Below the pieces are notes generated by a model, which saw only the letters and a list, made by a program, of their open reading frames with translations, had not been told where the DNA came from and searched no databases. A program made the position numbers and the translations under genes. From Blastomussa wellsi (lineage: Eukaryota; Cnidaria; Anthozoa; Scleractinia; Plerogyridae), in NCBI GenBank assembly GCA_947652115.1, contig OX393566.1, forward strand, positions 21,255,818 to 21,319,817: 64,000 nt of DNA, in the 5' to 3' direction. Shown piece after piece: positions 11,166 to 23,880 of this stretch. The stretch's first letter is position 1; each line of letters begins with the position of its first letter.

Positions 11166-14063
11166 ACTTTGAGATATTTTGTCACGGTGGTCCTTGCAAA
11201 TTTACTTTTATCTTGATCATGAACACAACCAACAGCGACAGAAAGTTCAGGAACCAATGTGAAATTATAATGATGGGTTTGAAATGCTAGGGAGCTGGTG
11301 GGATGATGTGTACTCAAGAATCAGTAAATTTTTAATGCCGAGCAAGGTGCAAGTCGCAATTTGAATGAAAAGGCAGAAGCGGCTTCCAGATAAGGCTGTT
11401 GAAGAAACGAAAAAGTGAATAAAGAGCCGCGCGAGACAATGAAGTCTGTATCTGGCGTAATGGGATGTTTCTAGATCTGGTTAGCCAGAAAAGTAAATAA
11501 GTAAGACGGGGTGTTTATATTATTAAAAAAAATAGTAAATTTATTTTCATTATATGCAAAAAAATTTTAACCATTAATAAAAAAATTGTCTCATTTTATA
11601 AACAAAATTTCTTAAAAAAAATTCGCAATTGTCTAAACTTCGAGTAAGAAGTATAGTGGGCTAAACGGCTAGCGAGGAATTATAAACGTTAACGGACTCA
11701 AATCGCCGTTAGAATTGGGGACTTAAAAATTGGGATAACAGTGATAGCTGTGTGTAGTGGAACTTTTGACACAGCAAAGGTACTAGTCATGTGAAGAATG
11801 TCAGGAAGACGGGAACAACGATGAGTGCTCGTCTCCCACCAATGCGGCCCGGGTCGATTACGGCCCGGTGCCATATATATATGGGGGTGAGTTTGCTGTA
11901 GGTTGTCATCCCGGTCCGAGGGGTTTTTCAAGATTTTCCGGTTTTCCACCCTCCTCAAAAACCAACAGCTTTAAATTCCAATTCGACCTACACAGAGGAC
12001 CCGCATGGAAACCAGCCTGATGTGGCTTCCTCTTTAATATCGCTATTAATTTAATTTAGTATAATTTAGACACAAAAAGTTGTCGATTTATGCTGAATAT
12101 TTTTATTTCACCACTCCCTAAAGCTTTCATATTAAGCAACCTTCGGAATTGCCTTCCCCGGTAAATTCATTTAACCAATTACAGTTCCCATTCAGTCAGT
12201 AATGGCTTTGTGTTGTCCTGTGGCAACAAATGCAATTGGTACAAGAAAACCCTTACAACCTACAAATGGTCAAAAACGAAAATGAAAAATGGTCAAAATG
12301 AAGATTGAAAAGGATTACAATGAACTTGGTCAACATGAATGAAATCATCTTTGGTGGTATATTAAATTACCTTCAAATTAAAAAGAAACTTTGAATAAGA
12401 GTTTAACCCTGAGGTAAAAGAACGCCAGAGAAGTACCAATAAACCGAGAAGAGACAAGGATGGCTTTGAATGAGGAAGATTGTATAACTGAAAAGGATTG
12501 TAATTGACAAACATGAAAATTTTAGGCTAAACATTTCAGGAGGTGCCATACAAGTCACCAGGAAGCCTTTAGCTTCCTAGCATTTCTGCTAGTCGGCCTC
12601 AGCCCTGGAAAAGAGCAGAAAGAGATAAAAATAATGGCGAACATAACATGAAAAGCCTTAAAAGAAAGCGACGAATTTATGGGCTACTTCCCAAACAATT
12701 TTAGAATATATTTGTCGTAATTAAAGTTATCAGGGTTATTGGGGAATGATGGAACCATTTCTTGGTTGTCGTTTTACTGTATAAATGTTCCATCTTCTTG
12801 GAAGACAGTTTTGAAACGCCCCTTCTGTCACGACTCAAAAGAGAAAATCACGTTTTGTCAGGGTCATTTCCTGTGATTCAATATCCACGACGAAAAGGCT
12901 ACAAAAAAGAACAAAGGTCCTGCGCGATGGAAATCATTTCAAGGAGCCATAGACAATTTGTAATTCAGAAATGTTGGTTTTTGAAGAGAGAGGGGAACCG
13001 TAGAACCCGTAGAAAAACCCTCCCAGCGAGAAAAGAACCAACAACAAACTCAACCAACATATGGCACCGGACCGAAGTCTAACCCGGGTCAAATTGGTTA
13101 TACCCGGGTTAATTTGGGGTAAATCGAGTCGTTATTTCAGTCTTTTCGATCAGACTACAGCAATCAATTTTCCAAGTCACATCGAATACAAGACTCTCTT
13201 CAGTCTGTTATCGCAAGTTAAAACGAGTGTTGTCCAAGTGTTTTGCCCGTTGAATGAAAAACTGTCAACCATTTTGCCGGACCTGTCAGCAGATGTGTAC
13301 TGTACTGACACGCTCCGTTCTTAAAATTCTTAGCAATCAACTGTGATAAGAAAAGGAAGTGACGTCACGACCATCAACAAAAAAGATTGTGTACAAACGG
13401 GAGAGCTAAATGATAAAGCCGCGTCCAAGATACTTTCGGGGTAGCTGATTAAACCCGAGATTAAATACAACGCATAGTGTTAATTCGTTAACGCTACAAT
13501 GATATTCTGATGGAATTGAACGATTGAGAATTAAGCGGCGAAAGCAGCTGGGGTAAGTGAGATCAAGTTTTTCTGTTTTACTTGTGTAGAAGACTTTATT
13601 TATATTGAACTTTGATGAACTGTTGACTGGCCGTTGCTCACTTCATTGCGTTCAGTATTTGTAAAACTCGCAACAAAAACAACCAAAGGCAGCGATAGAG
13701 GGATCATCACAGCATAAGCTTGTAGAACTCTTCCGTCATCTTGTCGACTTTTCACACAATGCTTTTAACCAGCTTTCCCCGGCTAAATAGGACCTAAATG
13801 ACACGCGCTATTCCAAAAATGTTGATATTCCAAAAATGAATGCGTCTGTTGAATTTCTTTCAAACAAACTGGAATGAGGTCTCGTTGGGTTGTAATTTTT
13901 TTCAGTGTTGCATACAGAGGATAAGTTTCACTGAGCTCAGTCAAGTAAGTTTTTATTATCATACATTCCCGGGGGGAAGCACTCGACCCTTATTGGGTAT
14001 ATGGGTGTTGCTGGGGGGTTTGAAACCCTGACTTTGTTTAGGACAGAAGTAACGTTAAACATC
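11166..14063. other. Long stretch without recognisable genes
   Basis: Open frames at 11081, 11698, 12762 and 13061 lack ATG-anchored family resemblance or splice support. A short palindromic 'acccgggt' repeat occurs near 13082-13112. Nothing else can be supported. Confidence 0.3.
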
Positions 14064-14680
14064 CTGGGGCGGATCTACGGGGGGTTCGGGGGGGCTCAAT
14101 CGAACTCCCTAAATTAAAACAGCTAACGTCAAAAAATTGTAAAAATATTAAACAAATACAGTCAATCTTAAATGCAAGTTAATGAGGTTAAGCCTCTGAT
14201 GCTCAATAAAGCTAAAACGTTTTCTCCATAAAAAAGACAATTAAATTTTTGGTTCACTGTGAATGTAGCTCTTTAGTTGTCTCTTTTTTCATTCTTCTGC
14301 AAAGCATCGCGCCAAATGACATTTTGTCTGGCTACAATTGTCAGTTATTGCCAGTCCAGTCACGGAAATTCAGTCCTTAACAACTAGCGGTGAACGCAGT
14401 AAGTAACAGCGGCGAATTAGAAAGCATCGATTCATTTTTTGACGAACCCTGGAGTTTTCAGTTCCTTTGAGATGTCCAAAAGATAATTGCCAAGAATGTC
14501 ATTTCAACTTTAAAAAAATGAGATATTAAAACACGTTGACTTTGCCTCCGAATGGCGGAAATCGCGTATTCGAGGACTTGAAATTTCAACGTTTTACTGG
14601 GGAGGATGCCCTCGGACCCCCGGCCTACTGGGGCGCCGCCTTTCATCGAACCCCCTCTCCTAAAAACCTGGATCCGCACA
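14064..14680. mobile_element. Non-autonomous TIR element, GGGGCGGATC family
   Basis: It starts 'tggggcggatctacgggggg' and ends 'aaaacctggatccgcac', and has 'tcgaactccct' and 'tcgaaccccct' just inside the ends. Related termini are at 23163-23215 (one end only) and 52749-52895 (both ends). It is non-coding. Confidence 0.5.
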
Positions 14681-15151
14681 CTGTTTAGGACAAAGAAAAA
14701 CGATTTTCACATTATAGCGAGAAAATTGTCTAATTATTCACTGATAACCAGCTAAATAAATACTGACGACTCCTGAACCTGATTGGACATATACTCCCTT
14801 GGACATATACTCCTGCTCGGGACGCAGAGGTCAATAACAATACCCTATACAGCGACACGTCTCTAAATAGCCCATATAGGGGAGAACGCCCCCACCCCAA
14901 GCACATTCCTGTTTTGATGCGTCCGACTGATGGGGTAGCCACGGTGTTTTGAACTAATACAAGAAGAAGCTTAATTAGAAAAGCGTTGTTTTAATTCGTC
15001 CATCTTCTTTCTACTATTCAGTGATCCAGCCGTAGTGATTCAGTGAGCTGAGCACCAGCATTGTCTAGCCTTCTCGTTTCCCACAAATACTGCCGCTTTC
15101 TGCCTGTTTCAATAGGAATTCATGTCATCATTTGGCTTGACTCAGATTTTC

Positions 15152-15302
15152 CGTGTTTACATAGCCTCATCGATCATCTAAACACGAGGGGTTTTGGGAG
15201 AATTCGAGTCAGTTATCCAAACCCTCCACTACATCTCTGGTTTGCACAACTTTCGAGAATTCTCCCAAACCCCCGATTGTTTAGATGAGGCTATGTAAAC
15301 AC
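15152..15302. mobile_element. Foldback MITE
   Basis: The arms 'gtgtttacatagcctcat...' and '...atgaggctatgtaaacac' pair over about 55 bases, including 'tttgggagaattc' and 'gaattctcccaaa'. Confidence 0.75.
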
Positions 15303-15578
15303 CGGTAAACGTCCTCTATTGCCTTTATAAAATCTTTCTTAAAAATACGCACGTAACTAAAACCTCACAACCATGTTTACATACTCTCATCTAAACACAC
15401 CTACCAACCAATGAGAGCGCACATAGTATCTCAGTTAAATATGTATGAGCTCTATTGAAGGCGAATACCTAAATGAGTTAAATAATCAGACGAAGAGTAT
15501 TCATTTTTGAAAACTTTATAGAACTCTAACTAGTTGAGTGTTCAATGTTGTGTTGCCAGAAAGATATATTCTTGTTTC

Positions 15579-16640
15579 TCATATTAGTTTTTCAATTTGC
15601 CTTATTATATCATTGCTTAAATTTTCAGGGTTTAGATCAGATGAATGGTATTTTTCTAACATGCTCATATAGTTGGAATAGTTGGAGTTATTAATGGCAT
15701 GTAAATGTTTTGTCATCAAAAAAGATTGCTTGACTGTAGAGTCATTCTCCTTATTGCTAAGGTAAACAAAATATTTCATAATTTTTTGGTTAATTATCTA
15801 GCTACACCAAAATCCATTATTGTAAACAGATGCATTTTTTATTAATTTTTACCAACTGTCGAAATTTAAAATAAATTGGACAGTTTTTGCTCAAACTGTC
15901 CAATTTAAGAAAAATCTGGATACCTTCCATAAAACAATCAATTGTCAAGAAAAACTGGTTTGGAGGGCGAACCATTTGCTATGTTCATATATTTTTGGAT
16001 GCTATATAATTAACACGTAACAGGACTACACGCTAGTCCAATTTGGAAATAATTGGATTAAAAAAATTCCTCCAACTGCCAAATTGGACGAGGCCTACGG
16101 CCTCGTCCAATTTCGCAGTCCTCGGAATTTTTCTCATCCAATTATTTTTTATTTGGATAGCATGTAGTCCTATTACATATAATAATTGTAATAAGTATTG
16201 GATATCGCCCTAACTCAGCCCTACATGCCACGTTTAATAGAAGCTTTATTGTTTTACCTCTTAGTAGCGTTTGCAAAACTTTAGATATATTTTTTCTATT
16301 GGGGAATTATCGCATGTTTTAAAATCCTGCTTAGTGTACATGCCCCATATCTCACTCAGGTTATAGCTTAGGATCGACAATATCATTGTGTCGAAGATCT
16401 GAGATGCGGTGTTTGTAAGTCTTCTAATGAGTGTGTGTTTTTGGATGTTAGAGAGAGCGTGCATGGCTTTTTCGTTTTAGTGATCCAGTGCAAGAGTAAA
16501 AAAGTGCCTAAATAGGTGTATTCCTGAACAATTTCAACAGGTTCGGTGTCTACTTTAAAATTAATGTCAACTGATTTCTTTGAGCGTTTTAGAAAGATCA
16601 TTACTTTCGTCTGCTTAGGACTGATTTTTAGCATCCATGA
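15579..16640 (-). pseudogene. LINE reverse-transcriptase relic, minus strand
   Basis: Minus-strand readings YTYLGTF (about 16516), ALSNIQKHTLIRRL, IFDTMILSILSYN, EIWGMYTKQDFK and IYLKFCKRY, then YLSNKENDSTVKQSFL at 15700-15779, follow the order of CR1/RTE-like reverse-transcriptase C-terminal regions. A frameshift occurs near 16464, and unrelated sequence including a MITE separates the last two parts. It is dead. Confidence 0.7.
16022..16171. mobile_element. Palindromic MITE inside the minus-strand LINE relic
   Basis: The ends 'aggactacacgctagtcc' and 'ggatagcatgtagtcct' are inverted relatives. The centre is a near-perfect hairpin 'attggacgaggcc-tac-ggcctcgtccaat'. Confidence 0.75.
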
Positions 16641-16679
16641 TTTGTAGGAACCGAAGAATCCACTCTAGCTCTGGGCAAG

Positions 16680-16815
16680 GATTTTTTGGTTCTTTTGATG
16701 CACCATGATCTGAGTGATCCGTTGGATTAATCTGTTTAATAAAGAAACGCATAATCCGTTTTCGGATTTATGTATCCAATCTTGGATATTTTTTTTAAAG
16801 AAACGCACCCTTAGT
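16680..16815. mobile_element. Half copy of the GGGTGCGTTTCTTT MITE
   Basis: The segment 'gatgcaccatgatct' through 'aaagaaacgcacccttag' is related to the element at 9392-9580. Confidence 0.45.
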
Positions 16816-16851
16816 CAACTTGGGGCTCCGTAAAATTTTTGGGCGACCCAA

Positions 16852-17105
16852 AGTTTGCACCAACGAAAACGGCGGACTGGTTTACTTCCAGACCAGATGG
16901 TACGGCAAATTCACAGCTTGAAAAACTGTTAGCCTTATTAAGTTTGCACCAACGAAAACGGTGGACTGGTTTACTTCCAGACCAGATGGTACGGCAAATA
17001 AACTGTTAGCCTTATTAAGTTTGCACCAACGAAAACGGTGGACTGGTTTATTTCCACACCAGATGGTACGGCAAATTCACAGCTTGAAAAACTGTTAGCC
17101 TTATT
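16852..17105. repeat. Three-copy tandem repeat, unit about 89 bp
   Basis: The unit starts 'agtttgcaccaacgaaaac' at 16852, 16941 and 17018. The first and third units are about 88-89 bases. The second has an internal deletion of about 12 bases after 'acggcaaat'. The units are almost identical, which indicates recent expansion. No open frame spans them. Confidence 0.9.
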
Positions 17106-17799
17106 CTCAGTCTTACCATTTATATCCGGCTCCAGTTTACTACAGGCATCCCTTTCGAGTTAATCATAATTGAGCTTAATCATAATAGAGGTATCCTTCG
17201 AACGAAGGCAAAAATTCAGTAGGAATTAGCCCCTCTAAACGCAACCGAAATTTTCTACATGGCGCTTACCCATTATGTCAAAAACTGATGTTGCCAATGT
17301 GTACTTGGCAAATTACCCAGTTAACAGCGGAAATAATAATAATAGTTATGTCCGGGCCTGACATGTAAAGCGGTTAAGTAACACACATACAAGAACAGAC
17401 TTCATAAACATGTCACAAACGCAACAACCGATGTCGACTTTCATCTGGATTACAATCTCATATTAAATAAGCCGTAATAACCTACGAAACATAACAAAAA
17501 TAATCTTGCGAAACGAGATTCGATACAAAACGATCTAACAGCTTACCGTATGATGAAATGACTCACAACTCTAGCGTACTGTACACAAGCGATTCATCAC
17601 GTGTGTTAGAAAAGTAAAAGGCTACCAAAGCATCATGGTCTTGCGCAATCGAAGCTGTGGATTGGATTTATTATCAACGACCATTGTTGAGCCTCAACAA
17701 ATAATAATGATAATGATAAGGGTAAGAATAACAATGAAGAATTTCTTTGAAAATACCAAATTAAAATGAACTTTGCAACCCCGAGGCATCTTAAGGATA
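17106..17799. other. No gene recognised
   Basis: Short AAT-type simple sequence occurs near 17330 and 17700. There is nothing coding that I can support. Confidence 0.3.
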
Positions 17800-18457
17800 A
17801 GGCTCAGATTATCAGGGGGATTATGGACTATCACAATACCACGGTGAATCTCTGCTTTTCACACTCACTCCAAATACTCAAATTAAATATATCTGGGGAA
17901 GCTAATGTCGTGCAAGGGACTACTGTCGTTTAATTTTGAGCAAAAAAGCATCAGTCTCCCCGTACTGGTCCTGAAAGGTGGAGAAAAGATCTCTCAATGC
18001 ACAAAGAAAATTGGACAGAGGATTTTAAAGCGCCCATTGACTCCAAAGTGTGCAAAAACATTAAGCTAAAGGAATTTCAATATAAATTAATTAATGGGAT
18101 TGAATTATTCTAATACGGGATTAAAACACAGACGATGTCTGCATCTATTGTGGTGAATACGATTCCATCGATCACACTTTCATAAACTTTATGTCAACAA
18201 GAACCTTTCTAGGTCAAATGATTGACTGGTTTGACGCATCTAATGTCACCTTTTTCAGTCCGAACACAAAAGAAATTCTTTTCGCAACTTTTAAAGCTAC
18301 GATTGACCAAAGGTTAATAGGGAAAAAATTAAATTACACCCTCCTTTTCACGAAATATTATTTGTACTCTAGTAACCTGAACAACAATAGACTTCTTATA
18401 TCGGAATTCATAAACAAAATTTCCATTAATTACAAAGTCGAACACATTATGAATTAA
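17800..18457 (+). pseudogene. L1-like LINE C-terminal relic with zinc-ribbon region
   Basis: The plus strand reads, with frameshifts, a region with the pattern C-x-Y-C...DSI-D-HTF typical of the zf-RVT region after the L1/Tx1 reverse transcriptase (about 18150-18190). An open frame STRTFLGQMIDWFD through ISINYKVEHIMN follows, to 18457. The first part (17780-18060) is duplicated at 18850-19120. Confidence 0.6.
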
Positions 18458-18614
18458 TAGCTGTCGAATATACTTTAAAGTGCTCCTCCAAACAAATAAT
18501 AAAAATTTCACAGGGATAGTTATTGCCAATGTAAAAATTGTAATTAGCCGAAGTATAGAAGTGTAGGTTATATGTAATGTTAGTTATGTTTTTTGTATTA
18601 AGTAAATAGTGACT

Positions 18615-18618
18615 ATTA

Positions 18619-18656
<38 letters not shown>

Positions 18657-18724
18657 TAATAATAAATATTGTAATAAGTTCCACATGGATGCATGTAAGA
18701 TTCGAGTTTTATTTCTCAATAATG

Positions 18725-18773
<49 letters not shown>

Positions 18774-18800
18774 TAATTATAATGATAATTAATTTCTTTC
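18615..18800. repeat. AAT microsatellites
   Basis: Two (AAT)n tracts, at about 18618-18665 and 18721-18790, are separated by about 55 bases of unique sequence. Confidence 0.95.
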
Positions 18801-18849
18801 AAAATACCGAATTAAAACCAACTTTCTCCAGTTCTTTCAAAATTTAAGT

Positions 18850-19130
18850 GCCGCCCCGAGGAAGCTAAAGGATAAGGCTCAAATTATGGATCAGAGCTCA
18901 TCACAATACCACGATGAATCTCTGCTATTCACGGTGTCAAGGGTCTACGATCGTTAAAATTTAAACAAAAAGCATTAGTCTCCCCACGCTGGTCCTGAAA
19001 GATGGAGTAAAGATCTCTCAATGCACAAAGATAATTGGACAGAGGTTTTCAAAGCGACCATTGACTCCAAAATGTGCAAAAACACAAAGCTAATGAAAGA
19101 TATCATATGAGAAGCGTTTAATTTTTTTAA
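18850..19130 (+). pseudogene. Second partial copy of the L1-like relic
   Basis: Segments such as 'gataaggctcaaattatg', 'caataccacgatgaatctc' and 'agatctctcaatgcacaaag' repeat 17790-18060 with substitutions. This indicates a duplication of about 1 kb offset that includes the microsatellite. Confidence 0.65.
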
Positions 19131-21013
19131 GGTGTAATGCGTGATATAGTAAAACAACTGCTTTCCAGACTGCTTCACAAAGGATATAAAGGTCAGACAG
19201 AAGATCCGTTGCCCATGATCTTAGCCACAAGATAGCATAACTCTGACTCGTAAAATGTAAATCAACACAGCTAAAGTGTTGAGATAGTCGTGCCTGATTT
19301 GATATGAATCAAAGTCGATTTTCGGTGAGGCATTTGGCCTAATACATATCAGATTACGCAGTTGATAAGACGCTGTTTGGGTTATGTAGATGTACTGCCT
19401 GAAGAGTCCATAAGACGCGAGCGATTGTTTTGCGATATTTTTCCGTCTTCAGTACCTTACAATTTCTCTTTGAAAAGGTGAATTATTTTAGCGTCGCTGT
19501 TGTGTTTTGAACGTTCGTAGATCGCTCACTTCTAAACTTGATTTTGACAGTTTCATCCCAGGAGTCCTGGAGCTGAAGAGCGGATTTGCTGTCAATAACT
19601 ACAGGCAAGTTGGCTAAGAACTACTTTTAACAGTTTAGCTAATTCCCAGACAGCTAAGCTGTGCTAAGTAGCTGAAGATCTGGCGAAATTCACTGAAGAT
19701 TTACTGAAAGAAACTCATGCTAACATCGTTTATTTCGGCGTCAGATCGCGTTTCAGAGGGCAGGGTGTTAACGTAACTGTTATGTAGCCATAGCAACATG
19801 GGTAACGTGTTTGTATTCATTTTCAATAATAAGTTGCTTGGTTGATTTCCTTTTAGGAAACAGCCCTTTTCCTTACTAATATGCGATTTATAATTTAAAT
19901 TTGGTAAAAGATGTCTTGAGAGATATCCTAAATACCTTGAATTGTTTCGAAGTACGTGGAACCATCAGTAAAAATCGTCCACTTTTGACCCCAAAACAAT
20001 TCGGTGGAAATGTTTTGATTTCTTGGACCAGGCCGCGGTGCGTCTTATTCTTGAGGGCGTTTAAAGGCCTGCTGTATAATAAGGACATTGATTCAATTAC
20101 GACAAGTGTTTTTAACTTCCGTACTGTTACAAATAATTAAAAGCTAAAATGGTGGTTTGGATTCCGCCCATCTAAATCATAGATACTCCGCCGTTCTTGG
20201 CAATTTCATGTTGTTTTTGTATGCAATAAGAATAAATATTATCCCAGACTTCAAGACAACATGTTTTGCTATCCCAACTGTCAATATTCCTACAAGCGAG
20301 GAGTTTTTGATCAAGTGAAACCACATCCCCCCCCCCCCCTACTTAACGGTGACAAAAGCTTTCTGACCTTGTTAAATTAAGGAATCAAATACTTCATGAT
20401 TTCCAATACAGGTATAAACAATCAAGGTTTCAAGATCAATTATGTCTTTAGAATTTTGCGCGTCGTTGTTTTAATTTATTGCACAGACTTTTTTCTAAAC
20501 TCGATGCGGCATTTTTTAATGCGGCGACTGTTGTAAGGTCTTGTAACATTGCAGATAAACTAATGGCGATCTTTTCGTGTATTCAATGCATCTAAACAAA
20601 TCATAGCACTTATTTCTATGACACTTAACACTGGCACCGTCGAACATTTGTTTATGTCTCCTTTTTAGTACATTAGTGCCTTAATTCCCGCCGTTCGCTG
20701 GCGAGCCGTACCAGTCGACACAATCCACGCAAAGGCCAAACGAATGATTTGCTTGAATCATGGAATAATGATGATACCGCTACAGAATGGTTCGTGTTGA
20801 TGCATGATCGCAGTCGAGAGGAACCATAGCAAATGTCAACTTCGATACATTGCTTGAAATCTTTGCGTGCGACCCCACGCGCGAACACAGAAATCGTCTT
20901 TTTTAACAATCCTTTTGTTCAAGATGTCTTTTTACTTACTCCGCTTTGCTTTCAGCGGTCTAACGACAAGACCTCACATAACGAATTCCTTTCCTCTCCC
21001 CCGGGGAGGAGGA
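19131..21013. other. No gene recognised
   Basis: Open frames are short and overlap on both strands. A poly-C tract occurs at about 20327-20339. Nothing can be supported as a gene. Confidence 0.3.
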
Positions 21014-21988
21014 CAACAAAAGAGTGTTCCTGTCGAGGAAATATCAGCTGATAGTTGCCCCGCGCAAATTTGATGTTCTTATAACAAATAAAGGGACAAA
21101 TAAAGTAGCCCGAAAAGTGAAGCTTCGAGGGCAAATATGCTGCATAGTTTTAAGAACATCAAATTTCCAGGGGGCAACTATCAGACCGATAGTTCCGAGA
21201 CAGAAACACTCCATTGTCTTTATTGTGCACCACTAAATTTTCTTTCGCACGCGCCCATTAAAAAGCGAGCCTTTTGAATTATTTTGTTTTATAACTTTTA
21301 GGACCAAAGACTTGAAGCAAACGAATTAAAACTTGATAAGAAACCAACTAAATCCAAACCAGACAGGAAATGCTTTAAACATAGCCGCTAGATTCCAACA
21401 GATTTCACGGACGGACAATGTCCATCCGGGTATTTTCTTTGGACGGACCCTGTTTAAACAATAGAGTATTTCTGTCGAGGAACTATCGGCTGACAGTTGC
21501 TCCGCGGAAATTTGATGTTCTTAAAAGGAATATTTTCCCGAGAATAGAAGCTTCGAGGACAAATATGCATCAAATTTCCAAGTTCTGAGACAGAAACACT
21601 CTATTGTCTTTATTGTTCACCAATAGTTTTCTTCCGCGCGCGCATTCACAAACTAGCTTTTTGCTGCAAGCCGAAATGTACAATGAAATGATCAATCAAA
21701 TAGCGTTCGAACGTTTTTTTTAAACGAAAGCCCGCTTGTTTACAAAAAAAAATCATTGACGGGCACTATCCATCCGGGTATTTTCCTAGCACTATGCGCT
21801 GAGTGCCCTCCGCGGATGAACACTATCTCGTCACGTGCTTAATTAAGACCAGTGGCAATCGGCCCTATCGGTTGACATCTGCCCCGCGGAAATTTGATGT
21901 TCTTAAAACAAATGTTAGTTTAAGAACATCAAGGGGTAACTATAGGACCGATAGTAGCGAGAAAAAAGCGCTCTATTGTATTTATTGT
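21014..21988. repeat. Cluster of three foldback repeat copies
   Basis: Each copy has a left arm ending 'gaaatttgatgttctta' and a right arm 'taagaacatcaaattt...' closing with 'cagaaacactc(t)attgtc': A 21014-21223, B 21457-21625, C 21848-21988. The sequence after each right arm ('accactaaattttcttc' then 'cgcgc') is also shared. Whole segments were therefore duplicated, not only the hairpin. It is non-coding. Confidence 0.75.
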
Positions 21989-22588
21989 TTACCACTAAAT
22001 TTCTTCCGCGCTCCACTGAAAAACCGGCATCTTGAATTCTATTTTTAACGTTTAAACATTAAAGACTTGATCCTTGACTTGATAAAAAGCCGACATTTAA
22101 AACAAGCAAACCAGAAAGACAGACAAGATCAATCGTACAATTATTCATGCGTACAGCCAGCTTGTCACAACTTTCAACATTGTGGGACAAATCAGAGTAT
22201 TTTTCCAGTTTTCCAAGTTTGCCAAGAAGCTCGTGGTCAAGCCGTTTATTTAAAATACGGACAAACTATAAAACGCTTGAACTTTGACAAGGAACAGACC
22301 TACAACAGGCCTCTTTTCAGCTATCTTTCAGGCAGATTATCGTTGGAAATTGAAAATGCCGCTTTGAAAAGTACAGTATGACAAGCTCTTGTGCATTGTG
22401 CTGCTCTGGCTCGATTAGCGCCGCCATTTGAGTGGTGTTTTGAACGACAATTGTCATACTGAACTCTTTGCAACTGGAGCTAGAGAACTGCAGTCTAAAC
22501 AAGACTTATAGGAGTGTCGTTTTCTAACTGCTTCGCTTTAAACAACTGCGCAACATCTTAAAGCTCGAGGGCTGCTGGTGTGAACTTT

Positions 22589-22930
22589 ATGGAGGACAAC
22601 GCTGTTGTTTACGCCCAAATTATAATGGCAGAATTTAATGGCTTTTTGGATGGAGCGAAAGCTTTGACAGGAAATGCTCTCTTGGTTTGGAGTTCAGTTG
22701 AGAGAAATACTTATAAGACCGATTTTACTAGCTTGAATCACGGAGCTTCGCGACTGGTGATGCCCATTATAAACTGTATTTGTTGCCTAAAAACGTTCTA
22801 CTTAGAATATCTGCAAGTCTTTATCAGAAAATTACTTGACTTTCAGAGGTTTTTTATGGAATTAGCTTATTTAGGTGGTTTACGTTTTCGTGTTGACGAA
22901 CTCAAATGTATTCTGAATCGTGCCTATTAG
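22589..22930 (+). CDS. Hypothetical ORF, doubtful
   Basis: From the first ATG the frame encodes about 113 residues (starts MEDNAVVYAQIIMAEFNGF) and ends at a TAG. I recognise no domain, Kozak context is ordinary and there is no splice or polyadenylation support. It may be chance. Confidence 0.15.
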   Translation: MEDNAVVYAQIIMAEFNGFLDGAKALTGNALLVWSSVERNTYKTDFTSLNHGASRLVMPIINCICCLKTFYLEYLQVFIRKLLDFQRFFMELAYLGGLRFRVDELKCILNRAY

Positions 22931-23104
22931 AGTAAGTACCGACGAGAGAGAATAATTTCCGACGATTGCTAATTAATTGCTAATTACTTTCTTTAATAGT
23001 TAGTCATATTTTAAATTATAGAAGATTAATCTGTATACGTAGTTTTTCATAATAAGTTGTAGCTTTTATATCAAGTTATTATTGCCTGGTGTATTTTACC
23101 GCCT

Positions 23105-23215
23105 TTAAATAATGATGATGATGATGATGTACATGTATACAATACAATACAATGCGGTCTATGTATTGAACCCCCCCTCCCCCACTCCCTATCAAACATT
23201 CCTGGATCCGCCCCT
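23105..23215. repeat. GAT microsatellite and a transposon end
   Basis: A (GAT)n tract at about 23112-23130 is followed by 'ccccccctccccc...cctggatccgccc', one terminus of the GGGGCGGATC family seen at 14064-14680 and 52749-52895. Confidence 0.6.
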
Positions 23216-23473
23216 GCCTATTGAAAGCCGGGATGCGTACGATGGGTTCCAACTATAGCCATTTGACAAAATAAAATCTTGGTATTTGGGATAGAGTAGT
23301 CGCTAACAGTGAGGTTTGACTGAAAAAGATGCCAAGATGCTTAAGATAAGTAGTTATGGGAGCCCTGACATGTGTTGAGCTATATTCGATCGCGATGGCA
23401 TCTCATTTTGGTTACCACCTGCTAACGTCGCTTATCTTTATATCTCTGCTCTGTAGACAATACTCCTCATAAG

Positions 23474-23880
23474 ATGACAAAAGTCGCAAGATTTTTCCTT
23501 CTTTTACTTTTATGTGGCTTTCAGTGTGTAGGTGAGTAGTATCTCTGAAATGTATCTCTGTAAATTCTCCATTTTACAAATACCGGTATCCATGGAACTA
23601 ATATATTTATTGTTTATTGTATATTTCTATATTTAATTTTTCCTTTCAGTATCCTAATATTTACTGAACCACCCACTTCTTGTCGGCAAAGGGAGCTTTA
23701 AAAATATTAAAAAAGAAAACCCTTTCTTTAACGCTCGAAACATAAGAGATAGTTTGCTCTTTTCGATTAAAAGTTTGCCACGTATTTTTAACAGGGTCTA
23801 CTGCGCCTGACTGCAGAATCTACAAGACATGCGCAGAATGTATCGTAGGCCACCCAGAATGCAGCTGGTGTGAGGACAGT
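23474..23880 (+). CDS. Integrin beta, first two exons (signal peptide and PSI domain)
   Basis: Exon 1 (23474-23531) encodes a signal peptide beginning MTKVARFFLLLLLCGF and ends at a GTGAGT donor in phase 1. Exon 2 (23795-23880) follows a TTTTTAACAG acceptor and encodes DCRIYKTCAECIVGHPEC then SWCED, ending at GTAAGC in phase 0. The Cys spacing and the Trp match the PSI domain at the N-terminus of integrin beta chains. The gene's C-terminal exons are found at 34028-41110 on the same strand. An upstream CTCTGTAG at 23449-23456 could be a 5'-UTR acceptor. The exons for the rest of the PSI, hybrid, I-like and EGF1-3 domains are not visible before the gap at 24873. Confidence 0.85.

Noticed and set aside
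18653..18847. Ile-rich open frame over the AAT microsatellite
   Set aside because: Simple-sequence artefact.
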